DNA of 64,000 bases from Labia minor (GCA_963082975.1 OY720348.1:54029564-54093563), one strand, 5' to 3'. Numbered from the stretch's first letter, positions 11,000 to 21,696 are shown. Notes: a model not told the origin generated them from the sequence alone. Numbers and translations are program-made.

Positions 11000-11550
11000 A
11001 AACTCCACAAATCCCCAATTGAATAAGCGTGTGGGAGGGAGGGTTTTTGGGTGCGTTAGAGAAGCCGAGTAGTTGAGTTGCTCCCCCACCAAAGGCAACT
11101 AGTCAAGTGGAAGTGTTAGCAAAACTTGGCAAGAGGGGACAGCTTCTTGCACCCCCATTCATCATTCCGCCAATAAGGCGTCGGCATTGACTGTGCAACG
11201 ACGTTTCCACTGCACGTCAGCTTTATTGTAGCCGACAAGCCAGTTAAACTCCCCCCAACTCCCACCTTCCCCAAACCGAATATTATTGATTTTGCTTTTG
11301 GCTAAGCTCCAGTATAACAGTTACAAGAGGCCATATCCATGTTTCGCATACTTTAATCGACCCACACCTCCTCTATTCTTAAATAAACTCAAGGCGGTGT
11401 TTTGCTCACTATTCATTCAACCCTACCCCCACCCCTCTCCACAACTTTCATCCACTCCATTCTCCCCAAGCACACAGAATTTCATATTTAGAGAGCGGAT
11501 TGTGCTACTACGGGGTTGAAAGGGAATCCTACGTCAAAAAAGGAAAATAT
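11000..11550. other. GC island, partly pyrimidine-rich
   Basis: Markedly higher GC than its surroundings. It opens with purine-rich sequence (GTGGGAGGGAGGG), has a mixed middle (11090-11240) and then C-rich tracts (CCCCCCAACTCCC, CTACCCCCACCCCTC). Its end resembles the end of the island at 4070-4440. No ORF with a recognisable domain; a 77-codon Pro/Ser/Phe ORF follows the base bias. Promoter, conserved non-coding element or old repeat are open. Confidence 0.4.
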
Positions 11551-12069
11551 GATTTTGAAAAATTAAAATTATACGACGGAATATTAGGGTAGTGAATTTC
11601 AACCAATTTTCAAATCGTTTTAATATTTAACAAAAAATATTTGTTTTAATTCATTTTAAATATATATATATATATATCTTTTAAAACTCTTTTATCGTTG
11701 AATTGAATGTAATGAAGAGGGGAGTGGTTTCTGTTTGAAGGGAGTTCTCTAATATGTCAAATAAAAAAAAAAATGTTTTTAACTAGAAGTTGAATTTTTT
11801 TTTTTTTTTTTTTTTTTTTTGTTTAAGGAAATAAATTAAATTTTCACCGGGCTCGTTGGTCTTTGTTTCATAACTAACTTTTCAATGCTATGCAAAGAAT
11901 TATAGATAATATCAATATCCCCTTCACCCCTTTCATTTTTTAACATTTAACTCTCTCCCAAAAAGATAAAAAAAAAAAGAAATTTTCTAATCTTTCATTA
12001 GGAAATTTGAGAAAATACTGAAATAGGTTTACCAAAATTAGTTAAAATTCCTTATATTTATAATTATAT
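11551..12069. other. AT-rich spacer with long T-run
   Basis: (TA)n at 11661-11677 and a T-run of more than 20 at about 11797-11820. No gene seen. Confidence 0.6.
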
Positions 12070-12077
12070 ATTTATTT

Positions 12078-12514
12078 CAGAGGTTCCCAAACTTTTTTGT
12101 GTCGTAGATCCCTTGCCATGTTTTTCGGTTTTTGGGTAGACCCTCTACTTACCTGATATTGATTTTTTGTAAATTTCTAACCTTAGTGAAGTTTAGTGGT
12201 AAAAACACATGTTTTATACATTTATTAATTGAATTTAAATTAAAACTACCCAAAATAAAATTGTGTATCTGTAATATAAAACAGGGGTTTAAGAGCCAAA
12301 ACAAAAAAAAAAATTTACCTTTTTTTTAATTGAGCCACAATAAACTCAAAAAGAGTTACCGTTTGGCCACCGTTGTATTATAATATAGTGTATGTTGAGA
12401 TCGTGGGTCACTATTTTCAATTTATGGACCCCCAAATTTTTTTCGCTGACGTAGACCCCTTACAGGTTTCCATAGACCCCTGGGGGTCGATATAGACTAC
12501 TTTGGTAATCACTG
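12078..12514. mobile_element. Non-autonomous hAT element
   Basis: The left end CAGAGGTTCCCAAACTTTTT and the right end ACTTTGGTAATCACTG are imperfect inverted repeats. The flanks are ATTTATTT on the left (12070-12077) and ATCTATTT on the right (12515-12522), a 7/8 match as expected for the 8-bp hAT duplication. The inside carries recurring GTAGACCCC phrases (GTAGATCCC, GTAGACCCTC, GTAGACCCCTT, ATAGACCCC) and no transposase. About 437 bp. A 65-codon ORF inside is not meaningful. Confidence 0.8.
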
Positions 12515-12522
12515 ATCTATTT

Positions 12523-13016
12523 GCTTAACTTGAAAGTTCTAGCTTCAGCATCCATATTCTTCCATACGTCCCTAATCTGAATCAATCCCATCCAAATCCT
12601 ATTTTCTTCCAACTTCCATATATCCCTTTCACCATTGTCTGTCTTGGTCTAGTTATATTTATATATATAAATTAATTTGTAGATTAATTGGATCATTATC
12701 CTATCTAGGTAATTGTATCATATATCTATCTTTATAGCGTTATTGAACTCTAATGTAAAATCTATGGATAATACTGGTGGTTTGTATGAGACCAGACCGA
12801 TAATTCTAATATAGATTTCTATTCTCCTGATAACAATACGATTTCATACACTGTACTATTTCCCACTCAATTAAAACTAAGAAAAAAAAATAATAATCGA
12901 ATTTTTAAATAAAAAAAATTATCCTAATCTACTTAATTAATCTTTTTTTTTATTTAATTGTAATAAATAAAATTTAAATTCATTACAATTTGGAACACTA
13001 TAAAAATAAATTAAGG
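12523..13016. other. Spacer, no gene seen
   Basis: Mixed, then A/T-rich; no feature identified. Confidence 0.5.
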
Positions 13017-13290
13017 ATGCTAAGTAGGTTGGTGGTTAACGGTGTTAACCCACATCTTCCTGATCCTGGGTCCCCGTCCATGTCTGTGGCTGGGTTCTAT
13101 AGAACGGAATCAACCCAGCCTCTTGATCAAAATTGGGAAGCTACTTGATAAAAAAAAGTAGCGCCTCCGTTCAAGAAAATCAATGTAAAGGTTAATAGCT
13201 CCCGTCCTGATCATAGGACTACTAATTTATATAACCAATATGATAGGCAATGTTTTTTCGGGTACGATCTACAAAAGTCGAAGGTTTTTT
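13017..13290 (+). repeat. SINE S copy
   Basis: Head GGTTGGTGGTTAACGGTGTT with GATCCTGGGTCCCCGTCC in the box B position (degenerate), body GGAATCAACCCAGC, tail TCAAGAAAATCAATGTAAAGG and TACAAAAGTCGAAGG. Near full length. See 31453-31740 for the family. Confidence 0.75.
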
Positions 13291-13322
13291 TTGTAAAAAT
13301 ATATTTAATTATTAGTTAATTC

Positions 13323-13437
13323 AAATTTATAATAAAAATTACATTTTATATATAAAATAAATTTATAATAAAAATTACATTTTATATATAAAATAAATTT
13401 ATAATAAAAATTACATTTTATATATAAAATAAATTTA
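13323..13437. repeat. 36-bp tandem repeat, 3.2 units
   Basis: Units at 13323-13358, 13359-13394 and 13395-13430 appear identical, each made of AAATTTATAATAAAAATTAC plus ATTTTATATATAAAAT, with a short partial fourth. The reverse strand reads the unit as FILYIKCNFYYK three times. Identity between units indicates recent slippage or unequal exchange. Confidence 0.9.
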
Positions 13438-14048
13438 TTAAATAAAATTCCTGAATTGTGTTTTTTTTTTTTACAAAATAACATCACAATTTTATCAAAT
13501 TTTAATCTCAATTAATATTAAAACATTTTTTTGTTTTGTTTTTGTTTAATTGAAATATCATAAGAGAAAATGTAATTTAGTAGTTTATTTATTTACTCGA
13601 AAATAACTTCATATACTCTCCCGAGAATATTATTAATTAAATTTCGATAATTATATTCTATTAAATATTACATAGTCGCTATTATCATTTATAAACGCAA
13701 ACGAAGAATTTCACATTCAGATTTTGTTTTGTATATACAAATACTTGTATAGGTATAATATACCCTTATTAGGTTGAATTGTAAACAAATCTTGCATATA
13801 GGTTTTAACTTTGCATAGGTTTAAAATATGCATTTCAATTCACTGAGCCCAGGTTTACCAGAAAAGAGATATAAAGATAATAGGAGAGTGATTTAGCAAC
13901 ATCGCAAAACTTGATGATAACCATCATAAAAGCAAATTACAAATGTACACTAAATCTTTTTTTTATAATTTAAATAAAATACATTTCAGGGTTGAATACT
14001 AGAAAAGTTTAATTTTTATTGTGTAATTAATAGAACTAAAAATAATAC
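13438..14048. other. AT-rich spacer, no gene seen
   Basis: Simple A/T sequence with a little mixed composition at 13780-13900. Confidence 0.6.
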
Positions 14049-14308
14049 ACCTGGCTTTTGTACATTTTATCATGTAGGTTGCCACTTAAACGGGGAAAAG
14101 GTGTTATATGATCAGTACAACGTATTATTTTAAATTTTAACTTTTTTTGCTTGCTTGGAGACTTTTTATTTTATATATTAGCTTCCCAATTTTGATCACG
14201 TAAGCTGGGTATACCTCGTTCTCATAGACACCAGTTAGATTCCCTGGGACATGAATCCAGGATCATGAGTTTGAGAGTCAATCGTCCTGCCCCAGATTGT
14301 ATGGCGTT
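14049..14308 (-). repeat. SINE S copy, diverged
   Basis: Reverse orientation: tail CTTTTGTACATTTTATCATG, GGTGTTATATGATCAGTACA, then TAGCTTCCCAATTTTGATCA and the head side CCCTGGGACATGAATCCAGG. One of the more diverged copies. Confidence 0.7.
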
Positions 14309-14825
14309 TTAAATAAAATTATAACTTCTTTTTTTAATTATTTATAAATCATTAAATTTTAAATTTTAATTATTTGAATTTATCGTTATGATTGATTATT
14401 GTAAATGCACAAATTTAATCTGATGGTAGGGGTAAAAAGGACGAAAATTGAGAATGAACTTTTTATTGAGAAATTTGTGTGTTTGTGTGTGTCTGTGTGA
14501 TATCATCTACTTTTATTATATTATAATAAATAAACTGTCATCACCACAGGGCAAAAAAAAAGATTTTCAATCTTGGTTTTACACTTTTTTTTTTAAATTA
14601 ATAATTAAAATACATATAATTTTTTTTTTAAATAATAAATGAAATCTGATATGTGTTATTATTTATATTATTTGTTTTTAATTATTCATCAAGTTTAATT
14701 GTTTAATAATTTTTTAATTCAATTGTATACAATTTTATTATACTTACCTAACTAAACCGTCAAAAATTTGGTACTGGAGTAGAATTTTAACATATTATAT
14801 ATATTTATATTCAATTTTTACTATT
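14309..14825. other. AT-rich spacer, no gene seen
   Basis: A/T simple sequence with a short GT tract at 14479-14497. Confidence 0.6.
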
Positions 14826-14826
14826 A

Positions 14827-15727
14827 TACACCCTCCATCCCAAAAGAAACCGAACTTTTTAAAAAAAATAGTACCACTAATGCCATCTGTTGTAGTATTT
14901 TACCCGTAGAAAGCTTAGTCCCTCATTGACAACTGGTATAAATTTCATGACATTTGGATGCATACAACAAAAGTTATTGCGTTTCAAATGTCAGTGTGTT
15001 TTGTACATCGGTCGGAAAATGAGTTTCAAAAAAAGAGTGCAATTGATTTTTGTGTTAAACTTGGTACAACTTTTACTGAAACGCACCAAATGCTACAAAA
15101 TGCATATGGTGATGATTATCTATCTCATACGCAAGTTTACGAGTGGTTCGGGCGATTCAAATCGGGTAGAGAGACGCTGGATGATGACGAAAGATCAGGC
15201 CGTCCCAGAACCCAATTTTTACGATTCAAAAGGAATTATCCACAAAGAATTTGTTCCACCCGGCCAGACAGTCACTGGAGAGTTTTACATGGGCGTCATG
15301 AAGCGTTTGCTGGCAAGAATTCCAGCAGAATATCAAGAAATCGTCAGTTGGACTCTTTTGCACGATAATGCACCATCACATCGTTCGAGAATTGTAACTG
15401 AATTTTTGGTTAAAAATCACCTTATTCCTTTGCATCATTCGCCCTATTCACCAGATCTGGCTCCGTGCGACTTCTATCTGTTCCCTAAACTGCATTTGGC
15501 GATGAAAGGAAAGTGACATGCTTCGATTGAAGCCATTTGGAAGGCGACGACCGACATCCTAAAGACCATTCCAATAAAGGACATGGAGAAGTCCTTGTTG
15601 GAGCATGCAAATTTGTGTATCGATGCAGAAGGGGAATACATTGATTAATAAAAATGATTTCTTTCAAAATGTACATTGCTTTTTGTTTTTTTTTTAAAGT
15701 TCGGTTTCTTTTGGAATGGAGGGTGTA
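14827..15727 (+). mobile_element. mariner element, internally deleted, both TIRs present
   Basis: Terminal inverted repeats of about 30 bp: left TACACCCTCCATCCCAAAAG continuing AAACCGAACTTT (14827-14858), right AAAGTTCGGTTTC ... ATGGAGGGTGTA (15696-15727), differing at one position. TA dinucleotides flank both ends (TATTATACACCC and GGGTGTATATAA), as for mariner insertion at TA. About 900 bp, shorter than the roughly 1.3 kb of a complete mariner because part of the transposase is missing. It looks like an intermediate between an autonomous copy and a MITE. Confidence 0.92.
14988..15648 (+). pseudogene. mariner transposase relic (D34D type)
   Basis: N-terminal part in one frame from the Met at 14988: helix-turn-helix region with QKKSAIDFCVKLGTTFTETH and the mariner signature SHTQVYEWFGRFKSGRETL ... 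DDDERSGRP. A second frame then continues with FVPPGQTVTGEFY, LLHDNAPSH (second catalytic Asp) and YSPDLAPCDFYLFPKL (third Asp). There are 34 residues between those two Asp, so it is D34D mariner. A stretch of perhaps 130 residues that should hold the first catalytic Asp (DETW motif) is deleted at about 15200-15215, where the frame changes. A stop after AMKGK (15514-15516) interrupts the C-terminal part, which otherwise ends at TAA 15646-15648. Not functional. The N-terminal part also resembles mariner-derived GVQW-type proteins of many animals, but the TIRs show it is the transposon. Confidence 0.92.
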
Positions 15728-16719
15728 TATAATATGTAAAGTTTTACAGTGAGTTTATCTTTTAGAGAAAAGGATTAACTCCCCTGGACTCCTGCTCGTA
15801 GTTTCTGCAGTAGTTATCTATTGTTATCTCGATTTGATTTTCTATTTTTAATTTATATTTTCTCGTTTTGAATCTTAAATCAAGTATTGAAGATAAAATA
15901 TATCTTCAAGAATGACTTAAAACTTAGACCTGTTCCGGTCGAAAATTAAAAATAAATAAATAAATAAATTCAAAAAATAATTCAAGTAATAGGAACCTTT
16001 TTGCAATCCATTCAAATACAGACAAAAAATTTCATCAAGTACTCCAAATTAGAAGACATAATTGATATTAATTCGAGTCGAGAAGAAGAAATTAAAAGTT
16101 ACAAAACAGAACAATATAAGCATAAGTTTTAATGAAATAACTATTTAATATTTGGTTAAATGGCAAAGTTCTCTTTTCAATAAAATGTTTACAGAAGAAA
16201 CAAATTTCCAAAAAAATATAAGATGAAATGTCACCTTTTAGGCACATGTCATATGAAGACAGAGAGTATAACTGGTAACAATATATTTGACTTATTTTAT
16301 CAAGTTTTGCTACTAGTTATCTTAAAATTATTTTATTTCTTTATCAATTGTTCTCTAATATTTTCCGAAGTGCTATACGAAACAAAGTTCTATCAGTGAA
16401 ATCATCTAGTCAATAAGTCCGTATTTCCGGCAACCTAGCAAATACTTCATATGTAATTCTAAAATGTCATTCCCAGGTCTACATATTATATACATACAAT
16501 AGCATTTTGATAGAAGCGTTAATATATTTTCTGAATAATAGAATTGGAAATTAATCGGGAAATCGAAGAAGATCTCTGTGTAAGAATTCGTTATTTCATT
16601 GTAAACGAGAGACTTTGTTGAAAACCGGATATTGATTTTTCCTTTTCAATAGTGAATTTTTATTGAATATATATATATATATATAAGAGAGAATTATTTT
16701 TTTTTGCCCTATCATGTGT
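15728..16719. other. Spacer, no gene seen
   Basis: AT-rich with mixed-composition stretches; (TA)n at 16669-16684. No supported feature. Confidence 0.5.
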
Positions 16720-17000
16720 TGAACGCCTCAGATATCAGCCTTAATGACCCAGGGCGGGTCCTTTTTAGGGTAGCTTGGTAGCCGAATGGCCTCTTCCACC
16801 CCTTTCCCAACTCAGTTACTTCTTACATTGCATGAACGATCATAAATAAGGATGCAGCCGAAAAAATTCCGCCTCTACCCTTTTCTTTTTAGAAGAGATA
16901 ACATAGCGGCTTCTCTACATTTGTCCATGTCGCCCCAAAATGTTCCTGTTCCTGTATTTAACTTTTGACCAACACGAGAAGCATATCTTCCATGCCGTAA
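16720..17000. other. Higher-GC island, unassigned
   Basis: Clearly richer in G+C than the flanks (CCCAGGGCGGGTCC, CATGTCGCCCC and similar). No ORF, tRNA fold or known repeat recognised on either strand. Confidence 0.35.
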
Positions 17001-17183
17001 CATTTTTTTTTCTTTATTTTTTTAGAAAAATGTCATGTCAAGTGGAAAAAGGAAAAATCTGCCAATTTCAATGAGACTTTTCCAAATCAAAATCACCTAT
17101 AAAAAAGATTAACCATTGACAAAATTCATATTATCCATAATATTTAAGAATATATATATTATAAGTAATAATAATAATAATAA
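17001..17183. other. AT-rich spacer
   Basis: Ends in (ATA)n at 17165-17183 just before a SINE tail, a common SINE target or tail-derived sequence. Confidence 0.5.
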
Positions 17184-17404
17184 ACCTTTGACTTTTGTAC
17201 ACCCTAAGTAAGGACATCATTTATCAAATCGGTTATATTAATGAGGTGTCCTATGATCAGTAAAACGGGTTCTATCAACCTTTATCTTGATTTTCTTAAT
17301 CGGAGGCGCAACTTTTTATCAAGTAGCTTCCCACTGAGCTCGGTTGACTCCGCCCCATAGATCCTAGAGAAATTCTTTGTCAGACCCGGGACTGTGAGCC
17401 AGCG
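17184..17404 (-). repeat. SINE S copy
   Basis: Reverse orientation: CTTTGACTTTTGTACACCC tail, CGGTTATATTAATGAGGTGT, CCTATGATCAGTAAAACGGG, CAACCTTTATCTTGATTTTC, AAGTAGCTTCCCA, then CAGACCCGGGACTGTGAG near the head. The outermost head bases are missing. Confidence 0.85.
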
Positions 17405-17859
17405 AATAATAACTTAAAAATTATTCAAAATAGATAGTACTTATTATTTAAAGTAAAATTTTGCTTTATATGCGTATAAAATTTTAAGTTATTTATTGTT
17501 GATAGTTATGTGTTATTTATAAAAAAAACCACAAATTTATTTATTTTATTTTCCAAGATTGACATATTTTTGTAAAAAAAAACAAAAATTAATTAATTAA
17601 CTGTATACGTGAATAAGTAATGAATAATCCATCTTCTATTTATTATATTTTCATGAGTAAATAAATACTTAAAGATAAAACTTTGAAATATGACTACTGC
17701 ATTAGACATTATCATCATCTCGATAAATCAAAAAAAAAAAAAAAATAATAATTAAATAAATAAAAGAAAGAAATTCGCATCCCGTGTGAAATTAGGCAGT
17801 GTATTTTTATTAATTTTTTTTTTTGTTTTTGTTTGTTTTTGTTTTATTTTTTAACCACA
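17405..17859. other. AT-rich spacer, no gene seen
   Basis: Long A-runs and (TTTTG)n-like sequence at 17820-17845. Confidence 0.6.
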
Positions 17860-18190
17860 AAAATGCAAAGAACTCACATCGGAGTGGTTTTCTTTTTTCT
17901 CCAACCCCACTCCTCATCACCCACTCTTCCCCCTCCTTCAAGAAGAGGACGATTTCCATTGCAAGACAAGAAAAAGTTCTTTACTGTCTGTCCTCTCGAG
18001 TGGCACCACTTTAAGGATTCCTCGGACACTGAAATAATATATCAAAGCCCCCATCCGGTCAGCTCTTTGGGGTGTGGGAGAAGAAAAGAGTGAGGTCTGG
18101 ATGGCTTTAGGGCGTAGGGAAGGGTGAACAACTCCACTGGGAGTTGGCCAGCGAGAAATGGTTATGGAATGTCATGACTTAGGACTGCTG
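17860..18190. other. GC island with CT-rich first half
   Basis: The plus strand is C/T-rich at 17890-17940 and turns G/A-rich at 18065-18130. Two overlapping ORFs of 63 and 86 codons follow this bias and lack recognisable domains. Similar in style to the islands at 4070 and 11000, but I could not align it convincingly to them. Confidence 0.35.
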
Positions 18191-18215
18191 GTGATTTAAG
18201 AGGAGCTGTTTTCAA

Positions 18216-18247
<32 letters not shown>

Positions 18248-18737
18248 ACATTTAATATTATAAAATTCACAATCAAGAGGGTTGCCTCCAAACAGATATA
18301 TGGCAAATATACAATTCGTTGACGAGAAATTCTATTAGTTTGCTTTTCAATATATTCAAAAGAATATTATTTAGGAGTGGGGGCGGGGTTATTGATGGAT
18401 TTGCCAATCGGGAGGATATGTATCCAAATGATTAATTGAAAGGGTTTTAGATATTTCTTTATCTCATCCAGGTCAGGTCCGTATTAAATATAAATAATAA
18501 ATATATACATTTAATATATTAACAAAATTTAAAAAAAAAGATGGATTCCATCTAATAGTATTAAAATAATACATACATTACATTTAATTAATACTTTTAA
18601 TATTCTTTGAAAATATAAATTAAAAAGAAATGAGAATATATTCTAATATTATTTGTATTAAAATATTAAATAAATATAATTGAAAAATTTCAAATTGTAA
18701 TTAATAAAAAAAAAAATAATTTAATTTAAAAATTTGT
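18191..18737. other. AT-rich spacer, no gene seen
   Basis: (TA)n at 18217-18249; a mixed patch at 18370-18480; otherwise A/T simple sequence. Confidence 0.6.
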
Positions 18738-18955
18738 TCTTATTAAGGGAATTGTTATTAAAAGAACGCATTGTTTGTATAAAATTATTTATTAAATTAA
18801 AATAACTCTACAACGTTTCGACTACTTATTCTGCAGTCGTTTTCAAGTAACCGTAATTTAATTTAATAAATAATTTTATACAAACAATGTGTGGTCTTTT
18901 AATAAAAATTCCCTTAATAATTATCAAAATAACCACAAAAGCTTTAATAAATAAA
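18738..18955. repeat. Family D foldback copy
   Basis: Two inverted arms of about 70 bp (left 18738-18816, with TTTGTATAAAATTATTTATT; right 18853-18955, with AATAAATAATTTTATACAAA) surround one core with the imperfect hairpin CGACTAC-TTATTCT-GCAGTCG. In the other D copies only one arm is present, so this is a head-to-head arrangement. Confidence 0.8.
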
Positions 18956-19084
18956 TTTGTTCTTATTAAGAAATGATTTTTATAAATATTTTAATTTAGT
19001 CAGAAATAATAATTATTTGGATTCAAAACTCAAGTAAGACGTATAATGAAATAACATTTTAATTTATATATGTATATTGATCGT

Positions 19085-19330
19085 TTAGGATTCCAACAAA
19101 ATTTTTATTATGAGAAATTATTTCCGGATTCTTTTCAGATGTTTTAAATCCATTCTGAAGTCATTTTCAAAATAATTTTTTGATTTCTGAGTCTTGGTCT
19201 ATGTTTGATCAAAAGTCACTGTTTGTAGGTTGAATGGGTGGGTGATCTTTGTATTACTTCTTTGTGAAGCTCTGGAGAATCCTCGGCATTAGCATTGACA
19301 CTAACACATGTCTGGCTCGTACTACAGTCC
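19085..19330 (+). repeat. Family C copy
   Basis: Shares TTTCTGAGTCTTGGTCTATG, GGTTGAATGG and GACACTAACAC followed by a CGTACTACAG-like end with 34770-34910. The copies are diverged and the boundaries are uncertain. Confidence 0.5.
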
Positions 19331-19376
<46 letters not shown>

Positions 19377-19388
19377 TTATATATAATT
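19331..19388. repeat. (TA)n microsatellite
   Basis: About 40 bp of near-perfect TA at 19333-19370 followed by interrupted TA. Confidence 0.95.
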
Positions 19389-19435
19389 AAAGTTCACTTT
19401 AATTTAAAATTTAATAATTCAATTCTTCTCTCGAT

Positions 19436-20363
19436 TTTTACCGACCGACCATAGTAAGGGAAGTATTGTTTTCACACCAAATTTCACATGTGGAGATTTT
19501 TACATATCGCCACATATCTTAACAGAAAAAAGTATTTTTAGCATGATGTCTGTCCGTCCGTCTGTTCGTCCGTATAGATGTGTACAGCCTGAACGGCTCA
19601 ACGGATTTTGATGAAATTTGGTATATTTACTTAATGCATCAGTGGGATGAATTGATCAACTTTTGGTGCAAATCCGGAAACTGGAAGTGGTAGTATTAAC
19701 GATCGACGATAAAGGTAAGGGTTATTTTTGCACCAAATTTCACATAAGGAGATTTTTTACATATCACGACGAATCATGCACTTTGTGGTGGTTTTATTCT
19801 CGAGAAAAATCATTTTTATTAGTTTTTTTCTTAATTTAAAATTATATGACGTCATCCAGCCATTCATGACTTCACAGCCTAGTCTGTACAGCTTGAACGG
19901 CTCAACGGATTTTGATGAAATTTGGTATATTTACTTAATACATCAGTATGATGAATTGATCAACTTTTGGTGCAAATCCGGAAACCGGAAGTGGTAGTAT
20001 TAGCGATCGACGATAAGAACGGAAGGGTTATTTTCACACTAAATTTCACATGAGGAGATTTTTTACATATCACCACGAATCATGCACTTTGTGGTGGTTT
20101 TATTCTCGAGAAAAATCATCTTTATTAGTTTTTTTTCCTTAATTTAAAATTATATGACGTCATCCAGCCATTCATGACGTCACAGTCTGGTCTTACATAT
20201 ATATTATAAATAAAATCAAATTAAAAATATTGATGTTCTATCCATATCTGTTTTTTATTACATTAATAGATATATTAAAATTATTTGAAATTGTTTCTGT
20301 AGCTGGAAATTAATTTATTTCAAACCGTCGGTCGGTTCGGACCTGGCCACAGGTCAACTTATT
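19436..20363 (+). repeat. HINE-B copy with internal 304-bp duplication
   Basis: Ends are normal (TTTTTACCGACCGACC at the start; CGTCGGTCGGT, GACCTG-GCCA-CAGGTC and AACTTATTT at the end), but the copy is about 925 bp instead of 640. The segment beginning TGTACAGCCTGAACGGCTCA at 19581 starts again as TGTACAGCTTGAACGGCTCA at 19885, so units 19581-19884 and 19885-20188 are tandem. The 89-codon ORF spans the duplication boundary and is a repeat product. Confidence 0.9.
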
Positions 20364-20755
20364 TATTATGCAATTTGAATCTCGCTCTAAATCTTTTTTA
20401 ATAATTAAATATTTAAAACATTTCTTTTTATTTTTTTTAATATCAGTCTTTTATATATATTAAATATATTTCATCCTTATACACTATAACAGTGTCTTCC
20501 CTAATGAGTGATATAATTTTTTTTTTAATGTAATATTAATATTAATGTTTTAGATAGGAGATAGAAAAAGAAATAGATACATAGGAGTCCAAAGATAAAG
20601 AACATAATTCTTCTAAGTGAATTAAAAAATCATGAGCTCACGTGAGGGCAAAGATGTCATTATAGAATACAATTTTCAGTTTTCCATCTTTATATCTAGT
20701 AAAATGTATTGTAAATTTTAAGTACTTATTCTAATATATTATGATGATTTATTTA
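20364..20755. other. AT-rich spacer, no gene seen
   Basis: Simple A/T sequence with a mixed patch at 20630-20700. Confidence 0.6.
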
Positions 20756-20870
20756 TTATTATCTCGCCAGAAATAGTATTACGATGACGAAAATTTTCGA
20801 TGTCGAGATTTTGATGTTTTTATACGTTTTAAAGGTTCCTGAATCATTTTCACTAAGGTTGAGAAAAATG

Positions 20871-20921
<51 letters not shown>

Positions 20922-21373
20922 AGTCAAGATTACGCAAAAACAGTTTGAACTAGAATGATGAAATTTGGTACATGAGCATTATTCAAAATTCGTAGTTTTC
21001 TATCAACTTTTGAGAAATGTAGCTCAATCGGAAGAGGATCATTACTTACAACGTTTTGATTTTTTTTCCTCTAAAGTGACCGTTAAAGTTTGATAGCTTT
21101 TCACATGATTAGAAATTGTATAAAACTGCTATATATAGAATTTCAGCTTGATTGAATCGCTGAAAGTACCGGAATTAATTTTTTAACACTGCAAATGGCG
21201 CCCCATCATGTGACGTAGTGCCATCACCAAAGAGCCAAACACGCGCAGGTTTAATAAATATTATTTATTAATTTAAAGTTATAATTTATAATTAATTAAA
21301 TTTAATTTAAATATAATGTTATTTAATCCAATTCAAATTGGGAGATACTCTAGTGGAAGCACTCCAACTTATT
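20756..21373 (+). repeat. HINE-A copy with longest GT tract
   Basis: Starts TTATTATCTCGCCAGAAATAG and ends GGGAGATACTCTAGTGGAAGCACTCCAACTTATTTT. (GT)n runs about 20 units at 20876-20917. The 3' inverted repeat and hairpin carry mutations, while the long pure microsatellite shows continued slippage. Confidence 0.9.
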
Positions 21374-21428
21374 TTCTTTTTTCATGCAACAACTTCATTG
21401 ATATTTTTCGAAATCTTTTAAATCATGG

Positions 21429-21605
21429 ATGGATCCAACTAGAAAGGTGAGTACAATTCTTAGATGAATTATTCTAATGATAAATTATTTCATATTCAAT
21501 TTTTTTCAGGTAGAAAACGAAATCATGTTGAAGAGTTTGATTCGACACATTCTTATGGAAATTCATTGTAGGTTGTATCTATATCTAATAGAAATCAATT
21601 CCTGA
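21429..21605 (+). CDS. Candidate two-exon mini-gene
   Basis: Exon 1 (21429-21446) reads MDPTRK and ends AAAG, followed by a consensus donor GTGAGT. The 63-bp intron (21447-21509) is AT-rich and ends CAATTTTTTTCAG. Exon 2 (21510-21605) continues in frame as VENEIMLKSLIRHILMEI, HCRLYLYLIEINS and a stop. Splicing would give 37 residues. An alternative is that exon 2 ends at the donor-like TGTAG|GTTGTA near 21570 and the gene continues downstream, with the HINE-A at 21697 in its next intron. The exon has mixed codon composition unlike the flanking A/T sequence. The in-frame stop upstream of the first ATG fits a start here. I recognise no family; a chance arrangement of splice-like signals is quite possible. 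Confidence 0.3.
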
Positions 21606-21696
21606 TTTTTTTAAGGGATGGGATACCTTATTCTACATTTTGTTAAGCCACGCCCTCTTTTGTACCTTTGGGGTTGTTTATCGAATTTTTCCAGTT

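Noticed and set aside
13305-13511. ORF with three FILYIKCNFYYK repeats as a possible repeat protein
   Set aside because: It is the reverse translation of an AT-rich 36-bp tandem repeat.
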